Position numbers and translations under genes: made by a program. Source: Rhyacophila brunnea (lineage: Eukaryota > Arthropoda > Insecta > Trichoptera > Rhyacophilidae). From it: DNA of 64,000 nt. Position 1 is the first letter of the stretch. Each line of letters opens with the position of its first letter. This document shows, one piece after another, positions 48,297 through 59,539 of this stretch. The notes under the pieces were generated by a model, which did no database searches, had not been told where the DNA came from, and worked only from the letters and a program-made list of their open reading frames with translations. The DNA lies in contig JAGYXB010001943.1 of assembly GCA_022495005.1 (NCBI GenBank), positions 1,054,001 to 1,118,000 on the forward strand, given 5' to 3'.

Positions 48297-48792
48297 ATAA
48301 TTACAAGATAAAAAGAATTTTTATATACTTACTTACCACGTTTTCATATAAATCATATAAACTTGACAATTCTATGTATTAAATTAATGCCAAATAAGCC
48401 AATTGTCAACAAATCATTTTTTTTTGCTATTTTGCAACAAACAGACAAATATAGAATACTGAAATGTCATTTTGATTTCCATAGTAACGCACATATATCT
48501 TAATAATTTAGTTGCTAGGACCACCCACTTAGCAACCAATAATAGTGGATTGGATTACGGATTTCTTCCGAAATAACTTTTCATACAAAACAGAATTAAC
48601 TGAAAATGAATTAAATTCTACTTAAAGATAGCTAAAAGCATTAAAAGAATGCATTGGCATCGTGTTCTTGATAAATATTCTAAAAGTTTCAAATGTCTAG
48701 CTAGTCGGGAAGTTAGTTAAATCGATTGCAAGATTTGTACTGGATAAACAACCACTGGACAAACAAGAATACGAGCTAAGAAAAACGTGGTA
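48297..48792 (-). mobile_element. MITE family M, copy 3
   Basis: Inverted copy: ATAATTACAAG at the left, then the hairpin, TACCACGTTTTC, and GAAAAACGTGGTA at the right end. It carries about 100 bp more internal sequence (ATTGTCAACAAATCA, TTTTGCAACAAACAGAC) than copies 1 and 2, sharing this with copy 4. Confidence 0.85.
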
Positions 48793-49073
48793 AAATACAC
48801 CTTACAGAATTAAGTATTTTGACCAACTATATTGAATATTATTTTTCACTATACAATATTCATTGATTGTAATAATAGTATCATTATTATTATACCGCAT
48901 GATATCAAACAAGCTTACATGGTTAAATAAACTATATCATATAAAAAAATATTCAACTGAATCATTGAATTGGAGAGTGTCTTAGCGAGATGCGCGTACT
49001 TTAGCATGATGGGCTACTTCCTGGTGCTTTATTGTTTTGATGGAGAAAAATACCAAGACGGTAACACATTGCA

Positions 49074-49631
49074 GTGATGAAACGTGTTCAGATAATCAAA
49101 CGGTTGGTGGGTGTATTTAGTGATGTCAAAAATTATTGTATTTTAGTATCGGTAGTCCGTAAAACCTTCTCGTGGAGAAATTCTTTTGATACGGTATTTG
49201 AAAGTTTCGATACTTCTCTACCGATACAAAACTCTCTTCATATTCTTTTATTCATTACAGGGATGGTGATCACTGATATTAGATTTTCCAGACACATGCA
49301 AATAAGCACTTGGTTTAATCCAAAGTTTTTCAATCCCATTTTGTCTATGAGATCTCAGAACTCTCTACTTAGTCTACTTCATTATATCAAAGGACTAAGA
49401 AATGCTTTTATCGACGACGCCTACCTTACTTTTCGCACATTGTGTAATGGCTATGTTATTTTGCGCACAGTTGACAAAGTCAGAGTAGCCTACCGGATAA
49501 GAATCTCAACTAACGAAGCCGTAGATTTTTTTTTAGATGAAGCTCGATTTCCGGTTGGACATATTGGGGTTTATTGTATTGAAAAATCTTTTATAAAAAG
49601 TAAAATAGGTATAATATTTTATATTCATTAA
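49074..49631 (+). CDS. Unidentified 185-codon open frame
   Basis: This is by far the longest open frame outside the prickle exons. The start ATG follows a stop region. The predicted protein is basic, with an internal hydrophobic run (LHILLFITGMVI at about residues 56-67) and a segment DEARFPVGHIGVYCIEKSF near the end. No family was recognised. Base composition is that of the surrounding DNA, with no evident splice sites or upstream promoter of its own. It may be a degraded transposon protein or a chance frame. Confidence 0.2.
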   Translation: MMKRVQIIKRLVGVFSDVKNYCILVSVVRKTFSWRNSFDTVFESFDTSLPIQNSLHILLFITGMVITDIRFSRHMQISTWFNPKFFNPILSMRSQNSLLSLLHYIKGLRNAFIDDAYLTFRTLCNGYVILRTVDKVRVAYRIRISTNEAVDFFLDEARFPVGHIGVYCIEKSFIKSKIGIIFYIH

Positions 49632-49854
49632 ATTGTTTTACATAGTAAAATTCTGAAATTATTCTGAATTCTAGGACTTTTTCCTGTTACCTACCACAGC
49701 ATATCTTCCTTCAACAGGCAACCTTCGGCATCGATACTTTTTCTTCATATTATATGATGTCCTTACTTGTGGTTAAACTGCGACACCGTTTAACAACGAT
49801 ACTAAAATTATTATAATATCATTTTAAGCAGATGGCAAGCCCAACTGTTACACA

Positions 49855-50103
49855 TTTTTTTTTTCGACCATGTCTGATCCTAATAGGATCATATTATGGG
49901 TATCCACAGAGTGAAGGTTTGTATTAACAGATTTTAATTTTTACGAGAAATGGATGTCAGCCACTTGCTCAACCTATTAGGTCCATACTCTGACGCATAC
50001 ACAAAATTGAAAAACAATATGTGTACTTGCCAGACTCAGGATTCGAACCTGGGACCCACGACTCTATAGGCCGGCGTTTAAACCACGCGGCCATTGCACC
50101 ATG
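49855..50103 (-). mobile_element. tRNA-derived SINE-A, copy 3
   Basis: The minus strand starts CATGGTGCAATGGCCGCGTG (A-box side), has a B box in CCAGGTTCGAATCCTGAG, then a body with CACATATTGTTTTTCAATTT and CCTATTAGGATCAGACATGG, and ends in A10 (T-run at 49855-49864). It retains the 3' segment missing from copy 1. Confidence 0.9.
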
Positions 50104-50177
50104 ATAAAAATATAAACGTTATTACGGGAGGAATTCAATTCCGGAATGCGATCCTTCATGGGAGAGAATTAGTAAGT

Positions 50178-50822
50178 AAGAGCGGAATGCAGAAACATTT
50201 GTCATAACTAAAATTTCCTTAGCAGAAACACTGTCCTTAGTTAAGATCATTTTTATTGAAAATAATACCATATTTAAAAATTCTCGTTAGGTAAATTAGG
50301 TAAATTATTTTATAATCGTTAAACGATGACAAAAATATGACAACTGCATTTTATAAATGCAATGACTATAAATACATATTAATATTTAATTATAATACTC
50401 TTATGTTTCCGTTATAAGTCATTATACGTGATTCCACAGGCACCACAAGTTTTTTTTTAACATGGTAACACTAGCATCAAGTGTCATTCTTCATCTGGTA
50501 TTTTGTATTTCTGCGGGCTGGCGTATAAAAATAAAATAATATTCTGCAAGTACATGCCAAACGAATTAACACTATCAATATCCATATTGAGATACATTGT
50601 CAAATGAATTTGAGTGTATGGACGGTGTTATAGACATGCGAATTTATTTTGACAGCAGCTGTCAGTGGTAAATGGTAATACAGAAGGGGGCGTGTTCATA
50701 ACAAAAGTAGTCTATGGTTAAGGATTCCTTAACTCTATACTCAGGATTGTCTATAGTTAAGTCATCCTTTTCGGCGACTTATCCTTAGGAACGAAATCTT
50801 AGATTGTGCATTCCGCTCTAAG
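50178..50822. mobile_element. Probable TIR element with AGAGCGGAATGCA ends
   Basis: AAGAGCGGAATGCAG at the left and TGCATTCCGCTCTAAG at the right are inverted repeats, with loosely inverted TTTCCTTAGCAG / TCCTTAGGAACGAAA blocks inside. No transposase frame and no unambiguous target duplication. Confidence 0.5.
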
Positions 50823-50868
50823 AATATAGCCATGATGCATAATATAGAGCAAGCAGGGAACTCAGAAT

Positions 50869-51382
50869 TTGTTCTGTGAGAGCAAGAGACATTTTTGCCA
50901 AACTAAGATAATTAACTGCAAAGTTTTGTATTCTGTTACTCTATCAGGACAATGGTGCTTAAGTATTTCAAAAGATTATCAACGTAATCAATATGTATCT
51001 GACATTTTAAAGATTATGCAGGTGGTTTATAGATCGCTATATCTGTTAATGCCAATTGCAATACAATTGTATAATTAAATTACAATAGCAGACAACACTA
51101 CGTCATGTAGGTACTCGTATCAACTAAAAATTACGTTTTTCAAAATAATTCTTACAATATGCTCCCCGGTAGAGAGTTTCCAAACCATGCCGGTGTGTTT
51201 TTCAAGTTAGTTGGTGGCAGAAAATACCCCAGGGATGCCGTAAATGACGTAGGTCTCAACGGTATTCGAATGGTTTTGATTTCTCCGAACTCAATGCATA
51301 CGGATTTAATATTGACGTACGCAAGCTATACCACACACTATCAGGTATATCCCAACACAACGGTGTATTCGTTGCAGCGGCC
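50869..51382. other. Unassigned, with a 104-codon open frame
   Basis: The frame starting at 51159 reads GREFPNHAGVFFKLVGG, then NDVGLNGIRMVLISPNS, before running into hAT family 1 sequence after about 70 codons. The first part looks more protein-like than most frames here but is not recognised. Confidence 0.25.
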
Positions 51383-51656
51383 GAATTGGAAAACTTTACA
51401 AATTGAGCGTTCGACAATTTTCCGATTATTAATTAGATTTTTTATATATATAGCTTCCATGAGCGGTCAATAACGGTATTTAAACTCAGTTAAACAAATA
51501 TCATTTCTACGAAATATACAATTAAACATTATATAATTCTTTAGATTTTTTTATCCCCCCCCCCCCAATTGTAAATTTAGTTATTTTCAATTCTTCCACG
51601 AGACGGAACGATCGTCTCGAAGATTTCACGAGATTCGTTGGAAAAAGAACGGGGTA
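51383..51656 (-). mobile_element. hAT-like MITE, family 1, degraded copy
   Basis: CCGAATTGGAAAACTTTACA, then GCGTTCGACAATTTTCCG, and later TTCCACGAGACGGAACG and GATTTCACGAG follow the family order. Both termini are lost. A run of 12 C lies at 51555-51566. Confidence 0.6.
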
Positions 51657-51989
51657 TTATGGAAAATAGAGAGGTATTAATCTCCACTCTATGTTTAACT
51701 CATGCGTTCTACCTAATATGAGGTGTAAAACGCAGCCGTACTCTGGATAAGACTTCACGTATCGGCAGTCCACGTAATCAAGGGTTATCGTGTCATACGA
51801 TTTTGGCTAATTTCAACCTCCCCTTCTCAATTGTCAAAAAATCTTTTACCCCCTGTCAAAATCACGTCATATTTTCAAACCCCCTCCCCATAAATCAAAA
51901 AGTTATTTAATTGAAAATATTTTAATGGTTTTGTGACACTAATCGTCACATTGTGTATAAATATATTAGACCCATCTTCACTATTAAGT

Positions 51990-52197
51990 CACGACGTCGA
52001 AATGGAAAATTCTACGTACTGGAGCACTCGATAATTATCCGAAATATTAACATGGTTATCTAATTCTATATATTATATAAATACGTGTGTTAGTTTCTAT
52101 CTAGCTTAGACGGTCAAATTATTTTTTCTACGAGACGGAGCGATAATTTCGCTGATTTCATGAACCGGAATGGCGCTCCGGTCCATTTCGAGCCCTG
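51990..52197 (-). mobile_element. hAT-like MITE, family 1, copy 5
   Basis: ACGACGTCGAAATGGAAAAT to CCATTTCGAGCCCTG, with TTTTCTACGAGACGGAGCG and ATTTCATGAACCGGAATGG in reverse orientation, as at 32974. The left terminus has a small insertion, and no exact target duplication is seen. Confidence 0.8.
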
Positions 52198-52434
52198 GAA
52201 GACACCTAAGTGAACGCCGCTCTATAATATGAACGTATAATATGCTGCGTTTTATGCGTACATAATAATATATTAATATATTATGTTTGAACTTTGTACA
52301 AGCAAAAGGTCTTTATTAACTTATTTATTGCATTATACCTACACATATCTACGCGAAATACTGTAAGTAATGCATAATCAGGAAAACTGTGGTGAAATTG
52401 ATCAAAATGGTGATAATGTGTGGTTGGTATTGGT

Positions 52435-52690
52435 GAGGTGCATTGGCCTATACATGGCGTAACTGTGCAATCCGAGCCGCGCGGTGAAAGTGGTGACTGT
52501 CGTGGGATTTGAACCCGACCCCTCGCTCTTGCCAGCCGGGCGCCTTCACCTCTCGACAATTGCTCTCATAATAATCATCATCTCTCGGCTTCCTGATCGC
52601 GGCAGACATTTCGGCGATCAATCGACAAGAGAGAATAATAACTTTTATTTCCCACCGGCCTTGATTGCCTTCTGAGCGGCGCAATAAAAT
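52435..52690 (-). mobile_element. tRNA-derived SINE
   Basis: On the minus strand GCAATTGTCGAGAGGTGAAG, then GCGCCCGGCTGGC and GGTCGGGTTCAAATCCCACG give an A box and B box at tRNA spacing. GC content falls off downstream toward the AT-rich tail (lower coordinates). It does not fold as an intact tRNA. GGCTCGGATTGCACAG downstream loosely recalls the island at 24365. Confidence 0.6.
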
Positions 52691-53154
52691 TTGATCATTT
52701 TTAATCGGTCTTTATTATTTTATGTTATACGCTGCTATTATGATTTATGTGTTTCGTACAAAGGCTGTTTTCTATAAGTTTTTTTTTTATAAATCACTTA
52801 TTGAAATATTGTCTAATATCCTGACTGGTTATTAAGGGTTGTTTAAATTTCTTATCAAACATACCCTCCTGCCGATTTATTCTTTTGCGTCACTGTTTCA
52901 ACATTATGTTATGGTTATAAAGTTGCATTTTAAGTTTCCAGTGTTATGTTCTAATATTATTTTACAATAAGTGAAGCATAATACAAACTTTTAGACATTG
53001 TCAGAGTGTCGTAACTAGAAATATTGACCCTCTTCATCTCAAAAATCGCATCCCCCTTTCTCCGATAGATTGTTATTAATGTTATTATATATCTTATTAG
53101 ATTTTCATTCGTTATATGGAGTATTCTTCATCTTCTGTCGTGCCTGTTTGAAAA

Positions 53155-53345
53155 ATGCGCCTAAAGCCCTAATCCCTTTCCAACCACGCCTTCCACGATG
53201 TCCGCGTAATTATTGATTTAAATCATCGATGGTGCAACTGGGTGCAACGAACAGACAGACCATCACATGTTTCGCGATTTTCTCGGCACCACATTCGCAG
53301 TTTGAAGAATCCGATTGGGCCCAATTGAGCCTCGCACTCTGGAGA
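53155..53345. promoter_or_regulatory. Candidate regulatory block upstream of the last exon
   Basis: About 190 bp of balanced base composition, unique in the window, lie 650 bp before the terminal exon. It holds GCGTAATTATTGATTTAAATC, with the perfect palindrome TGATTTAAATCA, and an ATCGATGG site. One frame is open for 63 codons but looks unlike a domain. The regulatory role is inference. Confidence 0.2.
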
Positions 53346-53992
53346 CCATTCAGTGCCCCAAGTGACTTTGGGCGTCGCAATAAACAAAGTATAATAAAAA
53401 TAAAAAAAACAATAGATTAAAGTTGCTTTTTAATTTATTGCCATCAAATATTTGAATGCAAGGCATTTATTGGGACTAAATTAAATGTGCAAACTACTAT
53501 TAGTGTGAAACTTACAGCAATAAAGCAGGGATAGTTTAATACAAATCGCCAATATGGGGGTTGATAATAGGAGAAAAAAAATCTACTATTTAGGTCGATA
53601 TGTAAACGTAACGAAATAATAAAAACCTAACTATTATAGGTTGAATTTATTAATGCCTTAAGTAACTCAGAGGTATTATTTAAAATTATATTGTATGTAT
53701 TGAAATATATAGTTTTATAATTGGTTTATTTGAAACAACGTAAATGTACAGCGATTTAATTGAAAATATTATTAAATATAAGGATTCAAAGTGTCGCATT
53801 GTTAATATTATTTACGCTTGTATGACACGATTCAACGCTTTGTGAACACAATATGGTCATGATAATTAATGTATTAGCTTACTGAGAGTTCAGAGCATAT
53901 TAAAAGTTAAGAAGCAATCCGCCAGTAGAGCCATAAATAATATTTACTTACAAGACAATTAATTAATTTTATTTTTTCTCTGTTGTCCTCAG

Positions 53993-55282
53993 ATAATCCT
54001 AGCAGACGAGTGCACCGAAGCGGAAGGTCGCGCGTGGCACATGAAGCACTTCGCGTGTATGGAGTGCGACCGGCAGCTGGGCGGCAGGCGCTACATCATG
54101 CGAGACCAGCGACCGTACTGCCTCGACTGTTTCGACGCCATGTTCGCTGAGTACTGCGACTCCTGCGGTGACCCCATCGGGGTGGACCAAGGCCAGATGT
54201 CCCACGAGGGTCAACACTGGCACGCCGCTGAGCGATGCTTCTGCTGCCATACCTGCAGAGCCTCACTATTAGGTAGACCTTTCTTGCCAAGAAAAGGAGC
54301 GATCTACTGCTCTATAGCTTGCTCCAAGGGCGAACCTCCCACACCGTCTGATAGTTCTGGTCCAGGATTACGACCTCCACGACCGCCGAGAACGAGACCT
54401 CCTCCTTCACCTCCAGGGGAAACTCCTCCGGTTAATCTAACTCCTTCTCCTGCTCATAGACCGCTTAAAAGTCCAACGCCTATGCGATCACCAAAAATGG
54501 GACGACGAGCATTGCAAAGGACGGGAATATGTCCTTCACCTATTAGTATTGAACAAATCAATAGGCCTCATCTTGAAGAGATGCAACCGGTAATAGAAGA
54601 AAGAAGAATTCACGTGGAAGAAGATATAGTTAGTTCTAGCCCTTGTATTGAATCATTGCCCCCCAGTGAACCACCCGATTCTCCACCACCAGTTTTACCG
54701 AGTCCGCCCAGTGACGCTTGTGGACAAGGCCACAGTAAGAGCCTTGATAGAGTGATAGAGAGAATAGATGGGGATCGAGGAAATAATGCAATTAGAGACA
54801 GACGGAGGGAGCCTTTACGGCTGGAATCATTAGCCGTAGCTCTTGGCTGGGATGAGAATCCAGAAGCCGGACCGCAAGCCGCCTCCATGCCGGAGCTTCC
54901 ACGGCACCCATCACCTTCTGTTTCAATGCAAGAGCCACAAACATCACGTTCACCTATTAAAACACCGCGAACACCACGCGGTCGGGCAAATCTGAGTGTC
55001 CGTTTTCAAGGAGATGATAATCGAGGATTCGAAGGCGACGATTTTGATGGGTGTCACTCGGATTCAAGGCAGTATCATCATCATCAGCGAGATGAAGATT
55101 GCTGCTCAACCTGCTCCAGTAGCTCCAGTGGAGACGATCTTTATTCACTGCCAGCGAGGAAATCGTGCGGGGGCGTTAGGATAGCGTATGTTCCTAATGA
55201 TACCATGGCCGCAGCCAGAAGGGCAAGACCTCAACGGCCAGCCAGGCCCACCGCTGAAGCTGATAAGTGCGCCATCTCTTGA
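53993..55282 (+). CDS. pk: Prickle-family protein, terminal exon (LIM2, LIM3, CaaX)
   Basis: The last coding exon has 429 codons plus TGA and opens in phase 0 after TTGTCCTCAG. Counting from the LIM1 exon start, LIM2 uses C63, C66, H84, H87, C90, C93, C111 and C114. LIM3 uses C123, C126, H145, C150, C153, C156, C174 and C178. The sequence then reads [15 protein letters not shown], a Prickle hallmark. The tail (residues 180-497) has a proline-rich stretch ([15 protein letters not shown]), many SP/TP sites, an acidic middle, [17 protein letters not shown], then [11 protein letters not shown], an Arg-rich run and the C-terminal CAIS. CAIS is a CaaX box with Ser last, predicting farnesylation and membrane targeting as in other Prickles. 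Without the 5' exons the full length is unknown. Espinas is the main alternative identity. Confidence 0.97.
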   Translation: MILADECTEAEGRAWHMKHFACMECDRQLGGRRYIMRDQRPYCLDCFDAMFAEYCDSCGDPIGVDQGQMSHEGQHWHAAERCFCCHTCRASLLGRPFLPRKGAIYCSIACSKGEPPTPSDSSGPGLRPPRPPRTRPPPSPPGETPPVNLTPSPAHRPLKSPTPMRSPKMGRRALQRTGICPSPISIEQINRPHLEEMQPVIEERRIHVEEDIVSSSPCIESLPPSEPPDSPPPVLPSPPSDACGQGHSKSLDRVIERIDGDRGNNAIRDRRREPLRLESLAVALGWDENPEAGPQAASMPELPRHPSPSVSMQEPQTSRSPIKTPRTPRGRANLSVRFQGDDNRGFEGDDFDGCHSDSRQYHHHQRDEDCCSTCSSSSSGDDLYSLPARKSCGGVRIAYVPNDTMAAARRARPQRPARPTAEADKCAIS

Positions 55283-55400
55283 TGGCCCGAGGAGCATATT
55301 CGTATGTCTATCTGTACGCTTGTTGCTTGTTAGCAATTTCTAAATTATTAATTAATATCTCATATTTACAATAAATCCATTGTATCTAAAACATTCTTAC
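55283..55400 (+). terminator. pk: 3' UTR start and first polyadenylation signal
   Basis: A canonical AATAAA lies at 55371-55376, 89 bp after the stop, and is followed by TG/T-rich sequence (CATTGTATC). A short 3' UTR is therefore possible. Further AATAAA hexamers downstream (for example near 56106 and 56293) allow longer alternatives. Confidence 0.55.
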
Positions 55401-56757
55401 CACTATTTTTGGCCAAGAGTAAATTTAATCAGCTTTGTACGCGTTGCTAAAATTTTCTGATTTTACTATCAAGTCGTAAAAATGGTATAATGATTATATT
55501 TTAACATAAAAATAGGAACGCCAATAAACCGCCTTGATTATCGAAAAAAATATTAACGTTTCATAAAAAAAAAATGATTTCTTCCACATCTTGTACATTG
55601 TTTTATGAGAGTAATAATCTGATTTTGTCAAAAATATGGTAAGTATACCATATTATGTCCGTTCCTCAAAACTATTAATATTTTAGATTTTTTACAGTAA
55701 AAAATAATATATACCTACTATCACATGATTGATTATCATATCTACAATAATTGAGTGTTTATAACATTGAAATCAAAATATTCTCGTAGGTATTAACAGG
55801 AAAAATGATTTTATAGTGTGCGTCTTCCCATTAATTAATATTATTATTTTATTAGTAGGTGTTGCCAGTTTTCGTGATTCATATTATGCATTCTAATTTA
55901 TATTTTTGAAAACATAAATTTGTAATGAAAAAAAAACTACAAAAAGAATAGCTACTATTTATTTTTGTTTTGTTACTTTGTTGTAAAACTAATTGTTGCA
56001 TATTTTTAAGTGTAAAAAACCTATTAGTTAGGTAGGTACACAATATTTTCGTGTAGTATTAAAAAATGTAGTACAAAATTTAAATGTATTTTTATGCTTA
56101 CTTATAATAAATTTATAAAAAAAATAATATTCAGCTTCTTCGTTGTCAAGCAATAAGATTAGATATTTTTATTTGAATATAAAATAATTTTCCTATACTA
56201 GAAATGTATTTTGTACTTATAATGTCATTTATTATTTATGACATAGATTTCAAAGCATTAATTTATAAAAAAATGATAATATTGAATACCTAAATAAATA
56301 AACTACAATATCGTAACTTGCTATGTTACGCATGATAAAATATTTCTTTCAATGTAATCATATCTAAAATATTGTATTAAATGTGTATTAACAATAATTT
56401 TGTGACAATTCTCGACAACCTATTGTGAGTTCAAGTATTTATTTTATTATGAATATTATTATTATTGTATCTGTATGGTATTATTTATTTTGAAAAGTGA
56501 CCCTTTTGCTTTTGTATAATGTTGTACATTGTGTTGATAATATAATATTAATTCAAAAAGGAAAGACTGTTAAATTAATATTATGTATTTTTTTCTTCTT
56601 TGAATCCGGTAAACATATTCAAGCTGCAAATGTTCGATAAACCATACTATTATTACAATAGTAGGTACCATAATGTAAAAATCTTCTATACAACTTGTTA
56701 ATAGTTGATCACTATTGCAATATGAGAGGGTTGTAATATGGACTATGTAGCATTTTA
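55401..56757. other. Very AT-rich 3' flank or long 3' UTR
   Basis: There are no open frames of note. Many AATAAA and ATTTA motifs, and T-rich tracts. It is continuous with the gene's 3' end and has no recognised transposon, so part may be extended 3' UTR. Confidence 0.45.
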
Positions 56758-57084
56758 GGCCCGTTTCAGACGGGACACCGGTGTCGCGCTCGATATAATA
56801 CAGGAGGCCTTTGTATTCGAATAAAGGGGCATTTGTATTATGTTTATAAACTCCCTAGAGCTAATGAGTCAACGCATAATTTCGCGATATAAATTAGAAC
56901 ATAAAACTGGCTGCGGTAATAAAAACAAGTGTATCAGCGGCTTGAGAATGTAGCGGCCGACGGAAAAGTGAACCGGACTAGCTCTGGGGCGTTCATAAAC
57001 ATAATACAAAGGCCCCTTTATTCGAATACAAAGGCCTCCTATATTATATCGAACGCGACACCGGTGTCCCGTCTGAAACGGGCC
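56758..57084. mobile_element. Harbinger-like MITE with about 105-bp arms
   Basis: GGCCCGTTTCAGACGGGACA, then CCGGTGTCGCG begins the left arm, and the right arm ends CGACACCGGTGTCCCGTCTG, AAACGGGCC. The arms are almost identical for about 105 bp. TTA flanks both ends (56755-56757 and 57085-57087), the Harbinger target. Inside each arm CCTTTGTATTCGAATAAAGG is itself palindromic. Confidence 0.93.
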
Positions 57085-57301
57085 TTATTTTACGCTTCAT
57101 TCCACGATAAACTCACTGCCGGCTTGTTTACAGGGGCTTAGTAGGTACTAATCATTCGTACTCGATACTCACACTAATAACGCCACGTGTAAACAGGCCA
57201 AATTAGTAAATAAGCATTAGTATTCGGTTTCTTTACACGTTATTGCTAGTGGCGAATACTCATCTCATGATTATTACTAAGCCTGTATAAACAATCTCTT
57301 A

Positions 57302-57704
57302 GTGCTCAGCCTCAGTGGTTTGGCGGACGCGGCGGCGTCTTGCGAAACTCAAACGTATAACCGTGTGTATTATGGCTCAAATAGACTATATGACGATCGG
57401 TCATATAAATACCGAAAAACCCGTTTCTTATGTTGGCGTCCTGTGTCACAGGGTGTCACAGAGTGTAATTACGATGTCATAGCTGTCGTACAATGTGTAT
57501 GTAGAATATGTCGGAATGGCATAGATATGATCATATACACTAAATCGCTCTTAGCATATATGTGCCCGATCGTCATAATTATAGTCTATTTGAACCTTTA
57601 TGCCCCAAAAAAACACTGTCTACGAACATTTCACACACGGTTATACATTTGAGTTTCGCAAGACGCCGCCGCGCCGGGGCCGCCAAACCACTACGGCCGA
57701 GCAC
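57302..57704. mobile_element. Harbinger-like MITE with about 75-bp arms
   Basis: GTGCTCAGCCTCAGTGGTTT, GGCGG and GGCGGCGTCTTGCGAAACTC at the left are mirrored by GAGTTTCGCAAGACGCCGCC and AAACCACTACGGCCGAGCAC at the right. TTA flanks both ends. An inner palindromic zone (GACTATA ... TATAGTC) adds a second stem. Ends and the CACACACGG(T/G)(T/G)ATACGTTTGAG block relate it to 43761-43906. Confidence 0.9.
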
Positions 57705-57707
57705 TTA

Positions 57708-59539
57708 TAATCTTATAACATAAAAACTGTCTTTACAAAATGTCACATTATGACAATTAAATTGCTGAACAAGTAAACATGCATCCATATACTTTAGCAT
57801 AGATTAATCAAAATAATACAAAGTTATTCGTCAAAAATTTTATTTAACTTATGTTCATCTTCTTCCCATCATTAAAAATATTTTTCATAATGCCTGGTAT
57901 TATACACGTGCATATATTATTTACTTGTCAATATTTTAAAGTTTCCTCGACACTTTAACATAATTCCTACACTTGATAAAATGAGACTGGCGAGATAAAC
58001 TAGCAATTATTGGCATGTAAAACTTTAAGCCTTGTCCGGATGGTGCGTGTCTCACCGCGCTTTACGCGCGGATACCAAATGTGTGCTGCGTCCATATAAC
58101 GCGTTTCTTACTTAGCGTAAGTTTACTATACTAGATAGTATTCAACATAAAACGTAACAATCATTAAATAAGTGTTGCAACTATCAGCAATTATTATTGT
58201 CGCCTATAGTACCTCCGCTCACCCGTTATACGCGCGTACTCGAGAGTCCGGCGATCGCTTGTGCTTGTCACGAGACAGATAGCTCAATGAGCTCACATTT
58301 ACCTGGAATGCGCGCGAGTTTTTTACGCGTGAGTCAAATTGCGCCATCTGCACAACTTACTGGCAATAGTTCAACTGTCTTTTAGACGGACACTTCTAAA
58401 TCTATGCATGTTTAAATACGGCATTATCCGAGACGTTGAGGATTAAACGAGTACGAACAGTGTTCACATCACCACAGTACGTAGGTATCGCCTAATGGCG
58501 TGAAACAAGACATGTAACTGCCTTTTATAAAAAGTTAAAAGCATTATACCAATTCCATTACATTAATATTAAATTGTATTGTTGGCCTGACTTGTTCTAA
58601 AAACGTGAAAAGCATAAATACATATTAATATAAAGTCAATTCTTGGAATAGTAAATAAAAAAATCGTTTACAAAGTATTGAAAACAGTTGTGTTGAATAA
58701 TTATTTACAATCGATTTTTTTGCATTGAAGTTTACTCAACTTGGTAACTGGGGCAACTTGTATTCGTTCAATCCGTAACACCTCGATTTGTACAATTAAA
58801 TTAATTAACTATTGATTTTAATATAATATGTAGCTAATAAGTAAACATAATTCATTTTGTCAAATCAACTGATTTAATTTAAAAGCTACTCCCATTTTGT
58901 AGGTGTCAATAAATTAATCTTAAAATAACACGTATTTATTTTCATTACTTATAAGAAAGAAAGTGTAATTTCAATTATTTTTATTATTTTTAGATAGTAA
59001 TTTTAGTTTATAACGTTTAATATATTTTATTATAAAATAGTTAGTTTTATATTACATTTTAATTACGATGAATGTAGGTCTAGTAACTGAGCCTAATTAT
59101 GCTTTAATGCTGAGCTTGTATAAATGTTGTATCTATAACTAGTACTTATAATTATAATATCCACTGTATATGCAATGTAATCTGTACTATATTATAATAA
59201 TATACATTGAAAATTCTTAGCCATTTAGCATTGATTTCCACTTGTATTATTACGCTATTTTAAATAATTATAAATAAATAAAGAAACATGTAATATTTTA
59301 TAGTTACGACAGCGCGAGATTTTTGTACAAAACATTTGCCAATTAGTAAAAAATAAATGATAAATAAAAATAAAAATAAGTTTCATATTATATTTTATAC
59401 CTATCCAATTCCGTCTACATCCTTTAAAATTCTATTCAATCAAAAATATTGAATTCTACAGAAATCTTCTGAACATATTATTATGAAAGATTTCTGTATT
59501 GAGGTGGTTAATTGTTACAATAAGTAAATAAACACTCTA
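57708..59539. other. 3' flanking sequence, unassigned
   Basis: The block 58030-58440 is GC-richer, with CTCACCGCGCTTTACGCGCG and a 62-codon open frame at 58197-58385 without recognisable motif. It may be a decayed transposon. The rest is very AT-rich. Confidence 0.4.

Larger units (their letters stand above)
27667..53992 (+). other. pk: 26.3-kb intron between LIM1 and LIM2 exons
   Basis: Donor GTAATT at 27667 and acceptor TTTTCTCTGTTGTCCTCAG ending at 53992 are both in phase 0, so the protein reads [18 protein letters not shown] across the junction without interruption, as in other Prickle proteins. The intron is filled with hAT, Harbinger, MITE, SINE and RTE-like remnants. No further prickle exon is needed between the two LIM exons. 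Confidence 0.93.

Noticed and set aside
53999..55336. Several open frames of 60-92 codons on the minus strand and in the shifted + frame over the terminal exon
   Set aside because: They overlap the prickle coding frame and are explained by its GC-rich codon content.
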